A stretch of DNA of 64,000 nucleotides, from NCBI RefSeq assembly GCF_900108335.1, contig NZ_FNVT01000008.1, positions 406,644 through 470,643 of the forward strand, written 5' to 3'. Below the pieces are notes generated by a model, which did not search any database, was not told the DNA's origin, and saw only the letters and a list, made by a program, of their open reading frames with translations. This DNA is from Nonomuraea solani. GTDB lineage: Bacteria; Actinomycetota; Actinomycetes; Streptosporangiales; Streptosporangiaceae. The position numbers and the translations under genes were made by a program. Positions within the stretch are counted from its first letter, which is position 1. Each line of letters opens with the position of its first letter. This document shows positions 8,062-16,207 of the stretch, piece after piece.

Positions 8062-9246
8062 GTGCACATCGACCTTGTTGACAGGGACCTATACGCGACC
8101 GCTGGACCACCCCACGACCAGCTCGCCTGGTTGCGCGCGAACAGCCCCGTCCACTGGCACGAGGGCGAGCCTGGCTTCTGGGCCGTCTCCAGGTACGAGG
8201 ACGTCGTCCACGTGTCCCGGCACTCGGACCTGTTCTCCTCCCACAAGAAGCTCGCCCTCTTCGAGGATCTGAGCGAGGACCAGATCGCGCTGCAGCGCCT
8301 CATGATGCTCAACCAGGACCCGCCGGAGCACACGAGGCGGCGCTCCCTGGTCAACCGGGGCTTCACCCCGCGCACGATCGGGGCCCTCGAACAGCACATC
8401 CGCGACATCTGCGACGACCTCCTCGACAAGCTGACCGGCGAGGTCGACTTCGTCACCGAGATCGCCGCACCCCTCCCCCTCTACGTGATCTGCGAACTGC
8501 TCGGCGCGCCCGTGTCCGACCGCGACAAGGTGTTCAACTGGTCGAACCGCATGATCGGCGCCCAGGACCCCGACTACTCGGCCAGCCCAGAAGAGGGTTC
8601 GAACGCCGCCATGGAGGTCTACGCCTACGCCAACCAGCTCGCCGCCCAGCGCAGGGCGAACCCGAAGAACGACATCGTCACCAAGCTCCTGCAGCCGGAC
8701 GAGCACGGCGAGACCCTCGACGAGAACGAGTTCGACCTGTTCGTCCTCCTCCTGGTGGTGGCCGGCAACGAGACCACCCGCAACGCGGCCTCCGGCGGCA
8801 TGCTCGCGCTCTTCGAGCACCCGGACCAGTGGGACCGCCTGGTGGCCGACCCGACCATGGCGAAGACGGCCTCTGACGAGATCGTCCGCTGGGTCTCGCC
8901 GGTCAACCTGTTCCGCCGTACGTCGACGACCGACCAGGTGCTGGGCGGGCAGCAGATCAAGGCCGACGACAAGGTCGTGGTCTTCTACTCCTCCGCCAAC
9001 CGCGACACCACGGTCTTCCCGGACGCCGAGGTCTTCGACATCGGCCGCGACCCGAACCCGCACATCGGCTTCGGCGGCGGCGGTGCCCACTTCTGTCTCG
9101 GTAACCACCTGGCCAAACTGGAACTCCGCATCCTCTTCGAACAACTGGCCCGCCGCCACCCCCGCCTCCGCCAAACGGGCCCGGCCCGGCGACTGCGCTC
9201 GAACTTCATCAACGGCATCAAGGAACTACCGATCACCATCGGCTGA
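8062..9246 (+). CDS. Cytochrome P450, sterol-type (CYP125/CYP142/CYP124-like)
   Basis: 394 residues from GTG 8062, preferred over the in-frame GTG at 8053 because AAGAGGTGA (8048-8056) then lies at normal Shine-Dalgarno spacing. I-helix oxygen-binding motif AGNETTR at residues 234-240, ExxR as EIVR at 273-276, and heme loop FGGGGAHFCLGNHLAKLE with Cys345 as iron ligand. The N-terminal region (GFWAVSRYEDVVHVSRHSD) and KstR/KstR2-like sites point to the actinobacterial sterol and branched-lipid hydroxylases. Redox partners are probably supplied in trans; a 3Fe-4S ferredoxin is encoded at 17369. Soluble, cytoplasmic. The subfamily call is inference. Confidence 0.88.
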   Translation: MHIDLVDRDLYATAGPPHDQLAWLRANSPVHWHEGEPGFWAVSRYEDVVHVSRHSDLFSSHKKLALFEDLSEDQIALQRLMMLNQDPPEHTRRRSLVNRGFTPRTIGALEQHIRDICDDLLDKLTGEVDFVTEIAAPLPLYVICELLGAPVSDRDKVFNWSNRMIGAQDPDYSASPEEGSNAAMEVYAYANQLAAQRRANPKNDIVTKLLQPDEHGETLDENEFDLFVLLLVVAGNETTRNAASGGMLALFEHPDQWDRLVADPTMAKTASDEIVRWVSPVNLFRRTSTTDQVLGGQQIKADDKVVVFYSSANRDTTVFPDAEVFDIGRDPNPHIGFGGGGAHFCLGNHLAKLELRILFEQLARRHPRLRQTGPARRLRSNFINGIKELPITIG

Positions 9247-10493
9247 CCTCTGGGAGGACCGGGCACTGCCCCGAGCGGACAGGGCAGGGGGCGAGTAAAG
9301 GCTGGGCAGGGCACGGGCTGGGCTGGGCTGGGCACGGGCTGGGCTGGGCACGGGCTGGGCTGAGCTGGGCACGGGCTGGGCATGGACTGCGCTGGGCCGG
9401 GCAAGCCCCACCGGCGTGGTCCTGACCGCGTGATCCTGACCGCGTGATCCTGGACGGCGCAGGCCCGAATAGCGTGGACTCGAACCGGTGTCGGCCCGAA
9501 CCGGCGTCGGCCCGAGCCGGCGTCGGCCCGAGCCGGCGTCGGTCCGAGCCGGCGTCGGTCCGAACGGCGTCGGTCCGAACGGCACAAGCCCGCCCAGCCG
9601 ACAACGTGGGGCCCGAACGGGCTGAAACCGAACGGCGTGGGCCTGCGGTTCTGTCCCGTTCGGGGCCGCGAACGGGGGGTGGGTAAGCGGTGGCGGGATT
9701 TGCGGCGGGCGGCGCGGATGCGGGTGAGGATGCGTTTTGTGACTTCCGGGGCTGGGCGCCAGCCGCGTTCGATCAAGGCGTTCGCCACGTGCTCCAGTAG
9801 GTCGGCGGTTTGGGCGGGGATGACGTCTCGGCGGACGGCGATCACGCGCCAGCCCTTTCGCCGGAGCTCGTCTCGGCGGTCGGCGTCGTGTTGCCGGTCC
9901 GCCGGCGAGGTGTGGTGTTCCTGGCCGTCGTACTCGACCGCGACCTTGAACTCCTCCCAGCCCAGGTCGAGGTAGGCGAAGCGGTCTTCGCCCAGGTCGA
10001 CCCGGATCTGGGTGGTGGGTCTGGGCAGGCCGCCCTCGACGAGGATGACCCGGAGCCAGCTCTCCCTGGGTGAGGCGGCTCCGCGGTCGGCGAGGCTGAG
10101 AGTGTCGCGCAGGGTCCACGAGTTGAGCGGGCGGTGCCACAGGGCCTCCAGGTCGACGCCCCGGCGGGCGAACTGGTCGAGGATCGCCACGGCTTCCAGG
10201 CGCGGCAGCCGGCGAGCGCAGTCGAGGGCGGTGCGCTCCCTCGTCGTCAGGCGGATGCCTCGGTGGAGGGTGATGTCGTCGCGGGGAAGTGGCGCCAGGT
10301 AGGTGACGCAGTTGGGGAGGGCCAGGTGGGCTGGGGCGGTCAGCTCGATGGGCCAGCCGGGCTCGGCGGTGGCACCGATCTCCAGGCCCCACATGTGCGC
10401 CGCCGTCCGCCCGCAGACGACGGCCTGGAGAACTCCTTGGGTCACCCGCCTGGCCCGCTCGACCAAAAGCAGGGGCGAGGGCTCGGTGGACAT
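8985..10493 (-). CDS. DUF559-type endonuclease-like protein with low-complexity C-terminal run-on
   Basis: From ATG 10493 (MSTEPSPLLLVERARRV...) the frame gives 502 residues; another in-frame ATG is at 10553. Residues 1 to about 130 resemble the N-terminal part of actinobacterial DUF559/AbiEi-like proteins (LTTRERTALDCARRLP). Residues about 165-240 are a restriction-fold DUF559 domain: FAYLDLGWEEFKVAVEYDGQ, then ELRRKGWRVIAVRRD. After about residue 275 the protein becomes simple repeats encoded by the 9250-9620 tandem array, and the last 87 residues are antisense to the P450 gene. The original stop was probably lost by repeat expansion, or the gene is decaying. Role unknown. Confidence 0.55.
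   Translation of the reverse strand: MSTEPSPLLLVERARRVTQGVLQAVVCGRTAAHMWGLEIGATAEPGWPIELTAPAHLALPNCVTYLAPLPRDDITLHRGIRLTTRERTALDCARRLPRLEAVAILDQFARRGVDLEALWHRPLNSWTLRDTLSLADRGAASPRESWLRVILVEGGLPRPTTQIRVDLGEDRFAYLDLGWEEFKVAVEYDGQEHHTSPADRQHDADRRDELRRKGWRVIAVRRDVIPAQTADLLEHVANALIERGWRPAPEVTKRILTRIRAARRKSRHRLPTPRSRPRTGQNRRPTPFGFSPFGPHVVGWAGLCRSDRRRSDRRRLGPTPARADAGSGRRRFGPTPVRVHAIRACAVQDHAVRITRSGPRRWGLPGPAQSMPSPCPAQPSPCPAQPVPSPAQPVPCPAFTRPLPCPLGAVPGPPRGQPMVIGSSLMPLMKFERSRRAGPVWRRRGWRRASCSKRMRSSSLARWLPRQKWAPPPPKPMCGFGSRPMSKTSASGKTVVSRLAEE
9250..9620. repeat. Low-complexity repeat region right of the P450 gene
   Basis: G-rich simple sequence follows directly after the P450 stop: gggctgggctgggcac-type repeats at about 9300-9380, then a 16-bp tandem array (cgagccggcgtcggcc and close variants) with units beginning at 9481, 9497, 9513, 9529, 9545 and 9561. 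It resembles the left flank in base bias and in motifs such as cggcgtcgg. It is crossed by the 3' part of the nuclease-like gene on the minus strand. Confidence 0.8.
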
Positions 10494-10783
10494 GGTGGGC
10501 CCATGATGCTCGTCAGTCGTGGCGGGTGGGGTGGGGCGGGGGTGCTGGGTCATGCCGCTCAGGGTGCGCCGGTAGCGGGGAGCGGGGGTGCGCCGAATGG
10601 GGTTCTGTGGATGGGGGCCGGTTATCCACAGGAGGTGGGTCAAGGCAAGACCACGCGGCGGGGCCAACAGTGCGCCCGTAGCGGTGGTGCGCCACTGAAC
10701 GGTCAGAGGCCGTTTCCCTGGACAGAGGCGAGCCCGCGACGGCGGGTGGCAGGCCACGGCAGCGCGTAACGGATGATGATGTT
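10494..10783. other. Intergenic region with DnaA-box-like inverted repeat
   Basis: No gene seen. It contains CTGTGGAT (10605-10612) and ATCCACAG (10624-10631) as an 8-bp perfect inverted repeat; the right arm includes TTATCCACA (10622-10630), identical to a consensus DnaA box. A single pair is not evidence for an origin. Confidence 0.4.
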
Positions 10784-11806
10784 TTAGGGCCAGGAGCTGT
10801 CCTGATCGGGGTCGCCGCCTTCGGAGAGGAGGCGGAGGTCGCTTTCGACCATCAGAGCGACCAGTTCGTCGAACGAGACGCGAGGTTCCCAGCCCAACTG
10901 CACCCGCGCCTTCTTCGGGTCCGCGCACAGCAGGTCCACCTCCGCCGGCCGGTGCAGCGCCTGGTCGGTCACGACGTACTGCTCCCAGTCCAGCCCCGCC
11001 GCCGTGAACGCCGCCTCCACCAGCTCCCTGACCGACTTCATCCGCCCGGTCCCGATCACATAGTCCTCGGGGTTGGCCGCCCGCAGCATCAGGTGCATGG
11101 CCTTGACGTAGTCGCCCGCGAACCCCCAGTCGCGGCGCGCCTCCAGGTTGCCCAGCCGCAGCTCCGTGGCCAGCCCCAGCTTGATCCTGGCCACCCCGAG
11201 CGACACCTTCCTGGTGACGAACTCGGCCCCGCGGCGCGGCGACTCGTGGTTGAACAGGATTCCGGACACCGCGAACATCCCGTACGACTCCCGGTAGTTC
11301 TGCGTGAGGAAGTGCCCATAAGCCTTGGCCACCCCGTACGGCGAGCGCGGATGGAACGCGGTGCGCTCGGTCTGCGGCGTCTCGCTCACCTGACCGAACA
11401 TCTCGGAGGACGAAGCCTGATAAAAGCGGATTGACGCCGACCCTCCACCACCCCGCGACACGCCCGAGCACACGCGAATCGCCTCAAGCATCCGCAGCAC
11501 GCCCATCCCGGTCACCTCGGCCGTGAGCTCCGCCTGCTCCCACGACATGGGCACGAACGAGATCGCCCCCAGGTTGTACACCTCGTCCGGCTGCACCCGC
11601 TCCACAGCCGAGATGAGCGACCCCTGGTCCAGCAGGTCCCCGCGCACCACCTGCACGTCCGCGAGCAGCTTCCGCATCCGGGACACGCGCGGGTTCGCCT
11701 GGCCGCGTGCCAGCCCCCAGACCTCGTACCCCTGGTCGAGCAGATGCTCCGCCAAATAGGAACCGTCCTGGCCGGTGATGCCGGTGATCAGAGCGCGCCT
11801 GGCCAA
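10784..11806 (-). CDS. gmd: GDP-mannose 4,6-dehydratase
   Basis: 340 residues from TTG 11806, chosen because GGAGG lies five bases upstream and the protein then begins MARRALITGITGQDGSYLAEHLL; a TTG at 11818 is also in frame. Extended SDR: nucleotide motif GITGQDGSYLAE, ASSSEMFG active-site strand, catalytic Tyr/Lys in SPYGVAKAYG, and the family-specific FNHESPRRGAEFVTRK. It converts GDP-D-mannose to GDP-4-keto-6-deoxy-D-mannose, precursor of GDP-fucose, GDP-rhamnose and related deoxysugars. No GDP-fucose synthase (WcaG) is adjacent. Divergent from the glycosyltransferase at 12058, so a shared glycan role is plausible. Confidence 0.92.
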   Translation of the reverse strand: MARRALITGITGQDGSYLAEHLLDQGYEVWGLARGQANPRVSRMRKLLADVQVVRGDLLDQGSLISAVERVQPDEVYNLGAISFVPMSWEQAELTAEVTGMGVLRMLEAIRVCSGVSRGGGGSASIRFYQASSSEMFGQVSETPQTERTAFHPRSPYGVAKAYGHFLTQNYRESYGMFAVSGILFNHESPRRGAEFVTRKVSLGVARIKLGLATELRLGNLEARRDWGFAGDYVKAMHLMLRAANPEDYVIGTGRMKSVRELVEAAFTAAGLDWEQYVVTDQALHRPAEVDLLCADPKKARVQLGWEPRVSFDELVALMVESDLRLLSEGGDPDQDSSWP

Positions 11807-11887
11807 GGGGTCCTCCAACGATCGCTTACCCCATCCCTTTGAGACGGGAATGTACAGCTAAGCGCCTCGATAGGGCATCACGCCAGC

Positions 11888-11901
11888 TAGAACACGTTCC
11901 A
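11888..11901. promoter_or_regulatory. KstR-like palindrome between gmd and the glycosyltransferase operon
   Basis: TAGAACACGTTCCA fits TnnAACnnGTTnnA exactly and differs from the P450 site at 8009-8022 at a single base. It sits in the 251-bp divergent intergenic region and could control either side. Confidence 0.45.
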
Positions 11902-12057
11902 CCGAACCACGCTCGGTTGCAGCAACGTCGCAGTTGGCACGGCCTTTAGCGGTCGTTGTGAACAATTCCAGCCGACCTACCGAATGGTAGCCTTCTCGGA
12001 CTAAGGTCATCTTTCACGGTACACGCCCGGCTCAGGGCCCTACCGGCGGAGAAAGGG

Positions 12058-13326
12058 GTGTCCGTGCAGGAGCCAACGCTGCGGGGGTCCGGAACGCTGC
12101 GGATCGCGCTGCTGTCCTACCGCAGCAAGCCCACCTGCGGAGGCCAGGGGGTCTATCTCCGCCACCTCAGCCGCGAGCTGGTCGCGCTCGGTCACCACGT
12201 CGAGGTGTTCTCCGGCCAGCCGTATCCCGAGCTGGACGAGGGCGTCATCCTGCGCGAGGTGCCCAGCCTCGACCTCTACCGCGACGAAGACCCGTTCAGA
12301 ACGCCCAAGCTGCACGAATACCGCGACTGGATCGACTGGCTCGAAGTCGGCACGATGTGGACCGCCGGGTTCCCCGAGCCGCTGACGTTCACGCTGCGCG
12401 CCCACCGCGAGCTCAAGAAGCGCGTCGGCGACTTCGACGTCGTCCAGGACAACCAGACCCTCGGGTACGGCCTCCTCGGCATCCAGAAGATGTTCCCCGT
12501 CGTCGGCACCATCCACCACCCCATCAGCGTGGACCGCCGCATCGAGCTGGAGGCCGCCAAGGGCGGCAAGAAGCTGAGCATGCGCCGCTGGTACGGGTTC
12601 GTGAAGATGCAGTCCCGCGTCGCGCCCCGCCTGAGCCCCATCCTGACCGTCAGCGAGTCGTCGCTGGCCGACATCCACCGCGACTTCAACGTCCCCCAGG
12701 CCAACATGCGCCTGATCCCGCTCGGCGTGGACACCCGCTACTTCCACCCGCGCCCGGACAAGCCGAAGCGCCGGGGCTCGATCGTGGCCGTGGCCAGCGC
12801 CGACTCCCCCATGAAGGGCGTCGCGACGCTGCTGCGCGCCGTGGCGAAGCTGGCCACCGAACGCGACGTGCACCTCACCGTCGTCAGCAAGCCCACCCCC
12901 GGCGGCCCCACCGAGCAGCTCGTCCAGGAGCTGTCCCTGCAGGACCGCGTGCGTTTCGTGCACGGCATCTCCGACGACGAGCTGGGCGAGCTGATCGCCA
13001 CCTCGGAGATCTCCGTCGTGCCCTCGCTCTATGAGGGCTTCTCGCTGCCCGCCGTCGAGCACATGGCCTGCGGCACGCCCCTGGTCGCCAGCCGTACGGG
13101 CGCGCTGCCCGAGGTCGTGGGCGACGCCGCCGTACAGGTGCCGCCGGGCGACGCCGAGGAGCTGGCCACGGTGCTGCGCCGCCTGCACGACTCCCCCGAG
13201 GAGCGCGAGCGCGTGGGCAAGGCCGGATACGACCGCGTCATGGAGCGCTACACCTGGCGTGTCGTGGCCAAGAAGACCGTCGAGGCGTACCACGAGGCCA
13301 TCGAGAACCATAAAAGGAGAGGCTGA
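12058..13326 (+). CDS. Glycosyltransferase family 4
   Basis: 422 residues from GTG 12058, with GGAGAAAGG as ribosome-binding site. Typical GT-B retaining enzyme: N-terminal acceptor domain with CGGQGVYLRHLSRELVALGH near residue 22, TIHHPISVDR near 155, linker PLGVDTRYFHP near 220, and C-terminal nucleotide-sugar domain with the EX7E motif in SLYEGFSLPAVEHMACGTP near 330. No signal peptide or membrane segment, so it acts on the cytoplasmic side of the membrane. It is co-transcribed with a methyltransferase (3-bp gap) and a toroid protein (4-bp overlap). Donor and acceptor unknown; GDP-deoxysugar from the neighbouring gmd is possible. Confidence 0.88.
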   Translation: MSVQEPTLRGSGTLRIALLSYRSKPTCGGQGVYLRHLSRELVALGHHVEVFSGQPYPELDEGVILREVPSLDLYRDEDPFRTPKLHEYRDWIDWLEVGTMWTAGFPEPLTFTLRAHRELKKRVGDFDVVQDNQTLGYGLLGIQKMFPVVGTIHHPISVDRRIELEAAKGGKKLSMRRWYGFVKMQSRVAPRLSPILTVSESSLADIHRDFNVPQANMRLIPLGVDTRYFHPRPDKPKRRGSIVAVASADSPMKGVATLLRAVAKLATERDVHLTVVSKPTPGGPTEQLVQELSLQDRVRFVHGISDDELGELIATSEISVVPSLYEGFSLPAVEHMACGTPLVASRTGALPEVVGDAAVQVPPGDAEELATVLRRLHDSPEERERVGKAGYDRVMERYTWRVVAKKTVEAYHEAIENHKRRG

Positions 13327-13329
13327 CCA

Positions 13330-14040
13330 GTGCTGACCGTGGACTTCGCCCGCCTTCCCGTGGGCCCCGGCACTCGCGTGCTCGACCTGGGCTGCGGCGG
13401 CGGCAGGCACGCCTTCGAGGTGCTGCGCCGGGGCGGGAACGTGACCGCGTTCGACATGGACCAGGCGGAGCTGGACAGCGTGGCGGCCATGTTCGCGGCG
13501 ATGGACAAGGCGGGCGAGGTGCCGCCGGACGCCACCGGCGAGACGGTCCAGGGCACGGCGCTGGACATGCCGTTCGAGGACGGCACCTTCGACCGGGTCA
13601 TCGCGGCCGAGGTGCTGGAGCACATCCCCGACGACATGGCGGCCATGCGCGAGCTCTTCCGCGTGCTCAAGTCCGGTGGCACGGCGGCGATCACCGTGCC
13701 GAGCTTCCTGCCCGAGCGGATCTGCTGGGCCCTGGACGAGGACTACCACACCGCTCCCGGCGGCCACGTCCGCATCTACACGCTGGCCGAGCTGTCGGCC
13801 AAGCTGAAGTCCATCGGCTTCGAGATCGGCCCGCACCACCACGCTCACGGCCTGCACGCGCCCTACTGGTGGATCAAGTGCGCGGTGGGGGTCAACAACG
13901 ACGACCATCCGCTCGCGAAGGCGTACCACGAGCTGCTGGTCTGGGACATCATGAAGCGCCCGGCCGCGACCCGGATCGCCGAGGCCCTGCTCAACCCGGT
14001 CATCGGCAAGAGCGTGGTCCTGTACGTCAAGAAGCCATGA
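13330..14040 (+). CDS. Class I SAM-dependent methyltransferase
   Basis: 236 residues, GTG start three bases after the glycosyltransferase stop, with AAAGGAGAGG as ribosome-binding site. Rossmann methyltransferase: motif I VLDLGCGGGRHAFE near residue 22, acidic end of strand 2 in VTAFDMDQAEL, motif post-II ALDMPFEDGTFDRVIAAEVLEH, and motif III LKSGGTAAITVPSF. It probably methylates the lipid or glycan intermediate handled by the operon. Its stop overlaps the start of the following gene (ATGA 14037-14040), so the three products are made together. Confidence 0.87.
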   Translation: MLTVDFARLPVGPGTRVLDLGCGGGRHAFEVLRRGGNVTAFDMDQAELDSVAAMFAAMDKAGEVPPDATGETVQGTALDMPFEDGTFDRVIAAEVLEHIPDDMAAMRELFRVLKSGGTAAITVPSFLPERICWALDEDYHTAPGGHVRIYTLAELSAKLKSIGFEIGPHHHAHGLHAPYWWIKCAVGVNNDDHPLAKAYHELLVWDIMKRPAATRIAEALLNPVIGKSVVLYVKKP

Positions 14041-15095
14041 TCTCCCGCGAGGAGGTCGTACGAACGGCCGAGTCCATCGCGGCGATCCAGCAGGACGACG
14101 GCGGCGTGCCGTGGCCGGAGGGGCACGTCGACGCCTGGAACCACATCGAGTGCCTGATGGCGATGTCCGTCGCGGGCCTCGGTGAGCCGGTGCGCCGTGG
14201 TTACGCCTGGCTGGCCCGCCACCAGCGCGCCGACGGCTCCTGGCCGATGAAGCTGGTCGACGGTGTGCCCACCGAACTGGGCGGCGAGACCAACCACGCC
14301 GCCTACATCGCCGCCGGCATCTGGCACCACCACCTCGTCACCGGCGACCAGCGCTTCACCGAGGAGAGCTGGCCGATGGTCAAGGCCGCGCTCGACTACG
14401 TGGCGGGGCTGCAGACCGAGCGGGGCGAGATCGTGTGGGAGCGCGACGCGCTGGGCAGGCCCTCGGCGTACGCGCTGCTCACCGGCTGCTCCTCCATCCA
14501 CCAGGGCCTGCGCTGCGGCGTGCTGCTGGCCGAGCACCTGGGCGACCCGCAGCCGCACTGGGAGCTGGCCGCCGACCGGCTGGCCCACGTGCTGACGTCG
14601 CACCCCGAGGCGTTCGCGGACAAGAGCCGCTACTCCATGGACTGGTACTACCCGGTGCTCGGCGGCGCGGTACGCGGCCGGCAGGCGTTCGAGCTGCTGG
14701 AACGCGAGTGGGCCACGTTCGTGGTGCCGGGGCTCGGCATCCGCTGCGTGTCCGACCAGCCGTGGGTGACGGGGGCCGAGACGTGCGAGCTGGTGCTGGC
14801 GCTGGACGCCCTGGGCGACCGGGAGCGGGCCGTCGCGCTGTTCGCCGACATGCAGCACCTACGGCACGAGGACGGCTCGTACTGGACCGGCTGGCAGTTC
14901 GCCAACCGCAAGCACTTCCCCCACGAGCGCTCCGGCTACACCGCCGCCGCCACGATTCTGGCGGCCGACGCGCTGTCCGGGTTCTCGGCGGGGGCGGGGC
15001 TGTTCAGGGATCTCGCGGGTACGTCCGTGTTCGACCCGGACGTGTGCGGGTGCGCCGCCGACACGGGGCTGCGCGCCTCGGCCGAAGGCCACTGA
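14037..15095 (+). CDS. Alpha/alpha-toroid protein of the prenyltransferase/squalene-cyclase repeat type
   Basis: 352 residues from ATG 14037, inside the ATGA overlap with the methyltransferase; the longer open frame upstream is a shadow. Repeated helical motifs with Asp-Gly-Gly/Ser-Trp turns are visible: QQDDGGVPWPEGHVDAWNH near residue 18, HQRADGSWPMK near 62, and HEDGSYWTGWQFANRKHFPHE near 277. These are hallmarks of the toroid shared by squalene cyclases, prenyltransferases and some glycosidases. The DxDD motif of class II cyclases is not seen, so enzymatic terpene cyclisation should not be assumed. Context suggests a role in a glycolipid or surface-glycan pathway. Confidence 0.7.
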   Translation: MISREEVVRTAESIAAIQQDDGGVPWPEGHVDAWNHIECLMAMSVAGLGEPVRRGYAWLARHQRADGSWPMKLVDGVPTELGGETNHAAYIAAGIWHHHLVTGDQRFTEESWPMVKAALDYVAGLQTERGEIVWERDALGRPSAYALLTGCSSIHQGLRCGVLLAEHLGDPQPHWELAADRLAHVLTSHPEAFADKSRYSMDWYYPVLGGAVRGRQAFELLEREWATFVVPGLGIRCVSDQPWVTGAETCELVLALDALGDRERAVALFADMQHLRHEDGSYWTGWQFANRKHFPHERSGYTAAATILAADALSGFSAGAGLFRDLAGTSVFDPDVCGCAADTGLRASAEGH

Positions 15096-15211
15096 TCCGG
15101 CGCACAAGGGCTTTTGCGGGTTCTTTGCCGGGAAATCCGGTGCGCCGCCGATGACCGGCGCATGGCGCTTACTAGCTTCTGAGTGACGTACGAGGCGTCT
15201 TCGGGGGAAGC

Positions 15212-16207
15212 GTGGGCGACACGGGAACAACTTCGTTCTTGGACCAGGTCAGGACTGAGCCGACACTGTCACCTGCGAGAGGGCTGCGGAGGTTCCTGGC
15301 CAAGGATCCGCTGGAGTCCGATCTGAGCCGGCGCAGGTTCCGGCTCAGGGGCGGAGCTACTCGGACGGTCTTCACGAATGCCGAAAAGTCGTATGTTTTC
15401 GGCTTCAACGCGGCTATGTCGCGTGAAGTGGAGAAGATCGAGGAGATTCCGGAAGCGCAGCGCCCCTTCGGCTACGAAGGCGCGGCCGCCGCCTGCACCG
15501 TACTCGATCTCCTCACTCTGACTCGGGGCCGGCGCCTTCACGAGCTACTTGCCGGCCCCGCCCAGCATCACCGCCACGCCGCCTACCTCGGCGCCGGGCG
15601 CGGGTACGCGCTGCTGCGGCTGCGCCCGGTCTGGGGCGCGCGGCGGGCGCACCCGCTGCTGCGGTGGCTGGCGGTGGACGGGTTCGGGTTCCAGTGGAGC
15701 CTGGCCAGGGCCGATCGCATGGTGGGCGAGCGCACGATGCCCGATCTGCTGACGCGGGCGCACTGCGCGGTGTTCGACCAGGGGCTGGGGCGGCTCCTCT
15801 GGTATCACGACTGCGCCTCGCCCGACGACGCCGCCGCCCGCATCTGTGGATATCCGGCGGGGCGGCGGGCGGACCTGTGGAGCGGGATCGGGTTCGCGGC
15901 GACGTACACGGGCGGGGCCGAGGCCGACGAGCTGTGGTGGCTGACCGAACACGCGGGGGCGGACGGGTTCAGGGCGCACCTGGCGCAGGGGTGCGCGTTC
16001 GCCGTGACCGCCCGGCTGCGGTCGGGCGAACTGCCCGACCACGTGGCGCAGGCCGTGCCGATCCTGGCGGGGGCCGAGCCCGAGGAGGCGGCCTCGTGGA
16101 CGGACCAGGCGCTCATCGCGCTCGGGCACGAGGCGCACACGCACGAGGACTTCCAGAACTGGCAGTCACAGACCCGCCGCTCCTGGACCCGCCGCCACCG
16201 GCTCTAG
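15212..16207 (+). CDS. DUF1702-like protein
   Basis: 331 residues from GTG 15212. The layout, SLRRFLA-like GLRRFLAKDP at the N-terminus, VFGFNAAM, EGAAAACTVLDLL, GRGYALLRLRP, GRLLWYHDC and the WSGIGFAATYTGG core, agrees with the DUF1702 family, found near enediyne and other natural-product genes but with no established reaction. No signal peptide or membrane segment. Its TAG stop overlaps tail-to-tail with the TAG stop of the minus-strand methyltransferase through the palindrome CTAG (16204-16207). Family assignment is from memory of the motif pattern. Confidence 0.6.
   Translation: MGDTGTTSFLDQVRTEPTLSPARGLRRFLAKDPLESDLSRRRFRLRGGATRTVFTNAEKSYVFGFNAAMSREVEKIEEIPEAQRPFGYEGAAAACTVLDLLTLTRGRRLHELLAGPAQHHRHAAYLGAGRGYALLRLRPVWGARRAHPLLRWLAVDGFGFQWSLARADRMVGERTMPDLLTRAHCAVFDQGLGRLLWYHDCASPDDAAARICGYPAGRRADLWSGIGFAATYTGGAEADELWWLTEHAGADGFRAHLAQGCAFAVTARLRSGELPDHVAQAVPILAGAEPEEAASWTDQALIALGHEAHTHEDFQNWQSQTRRSWTRRHRL

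Noticed and set aside
10605..10631. Replication origin
   Set aside because: Only one exact DnaA box and one partial partner, with no dnaA/dnaN genes or AT-rich unwinding region.
12040..13929. A 629-residue minus-strand open frame opposite the glycosyltransferase and methyltransferase
   Set aside because: Shadow frame; both plus-strand genes have clear catalytic motifs and coupled starts.
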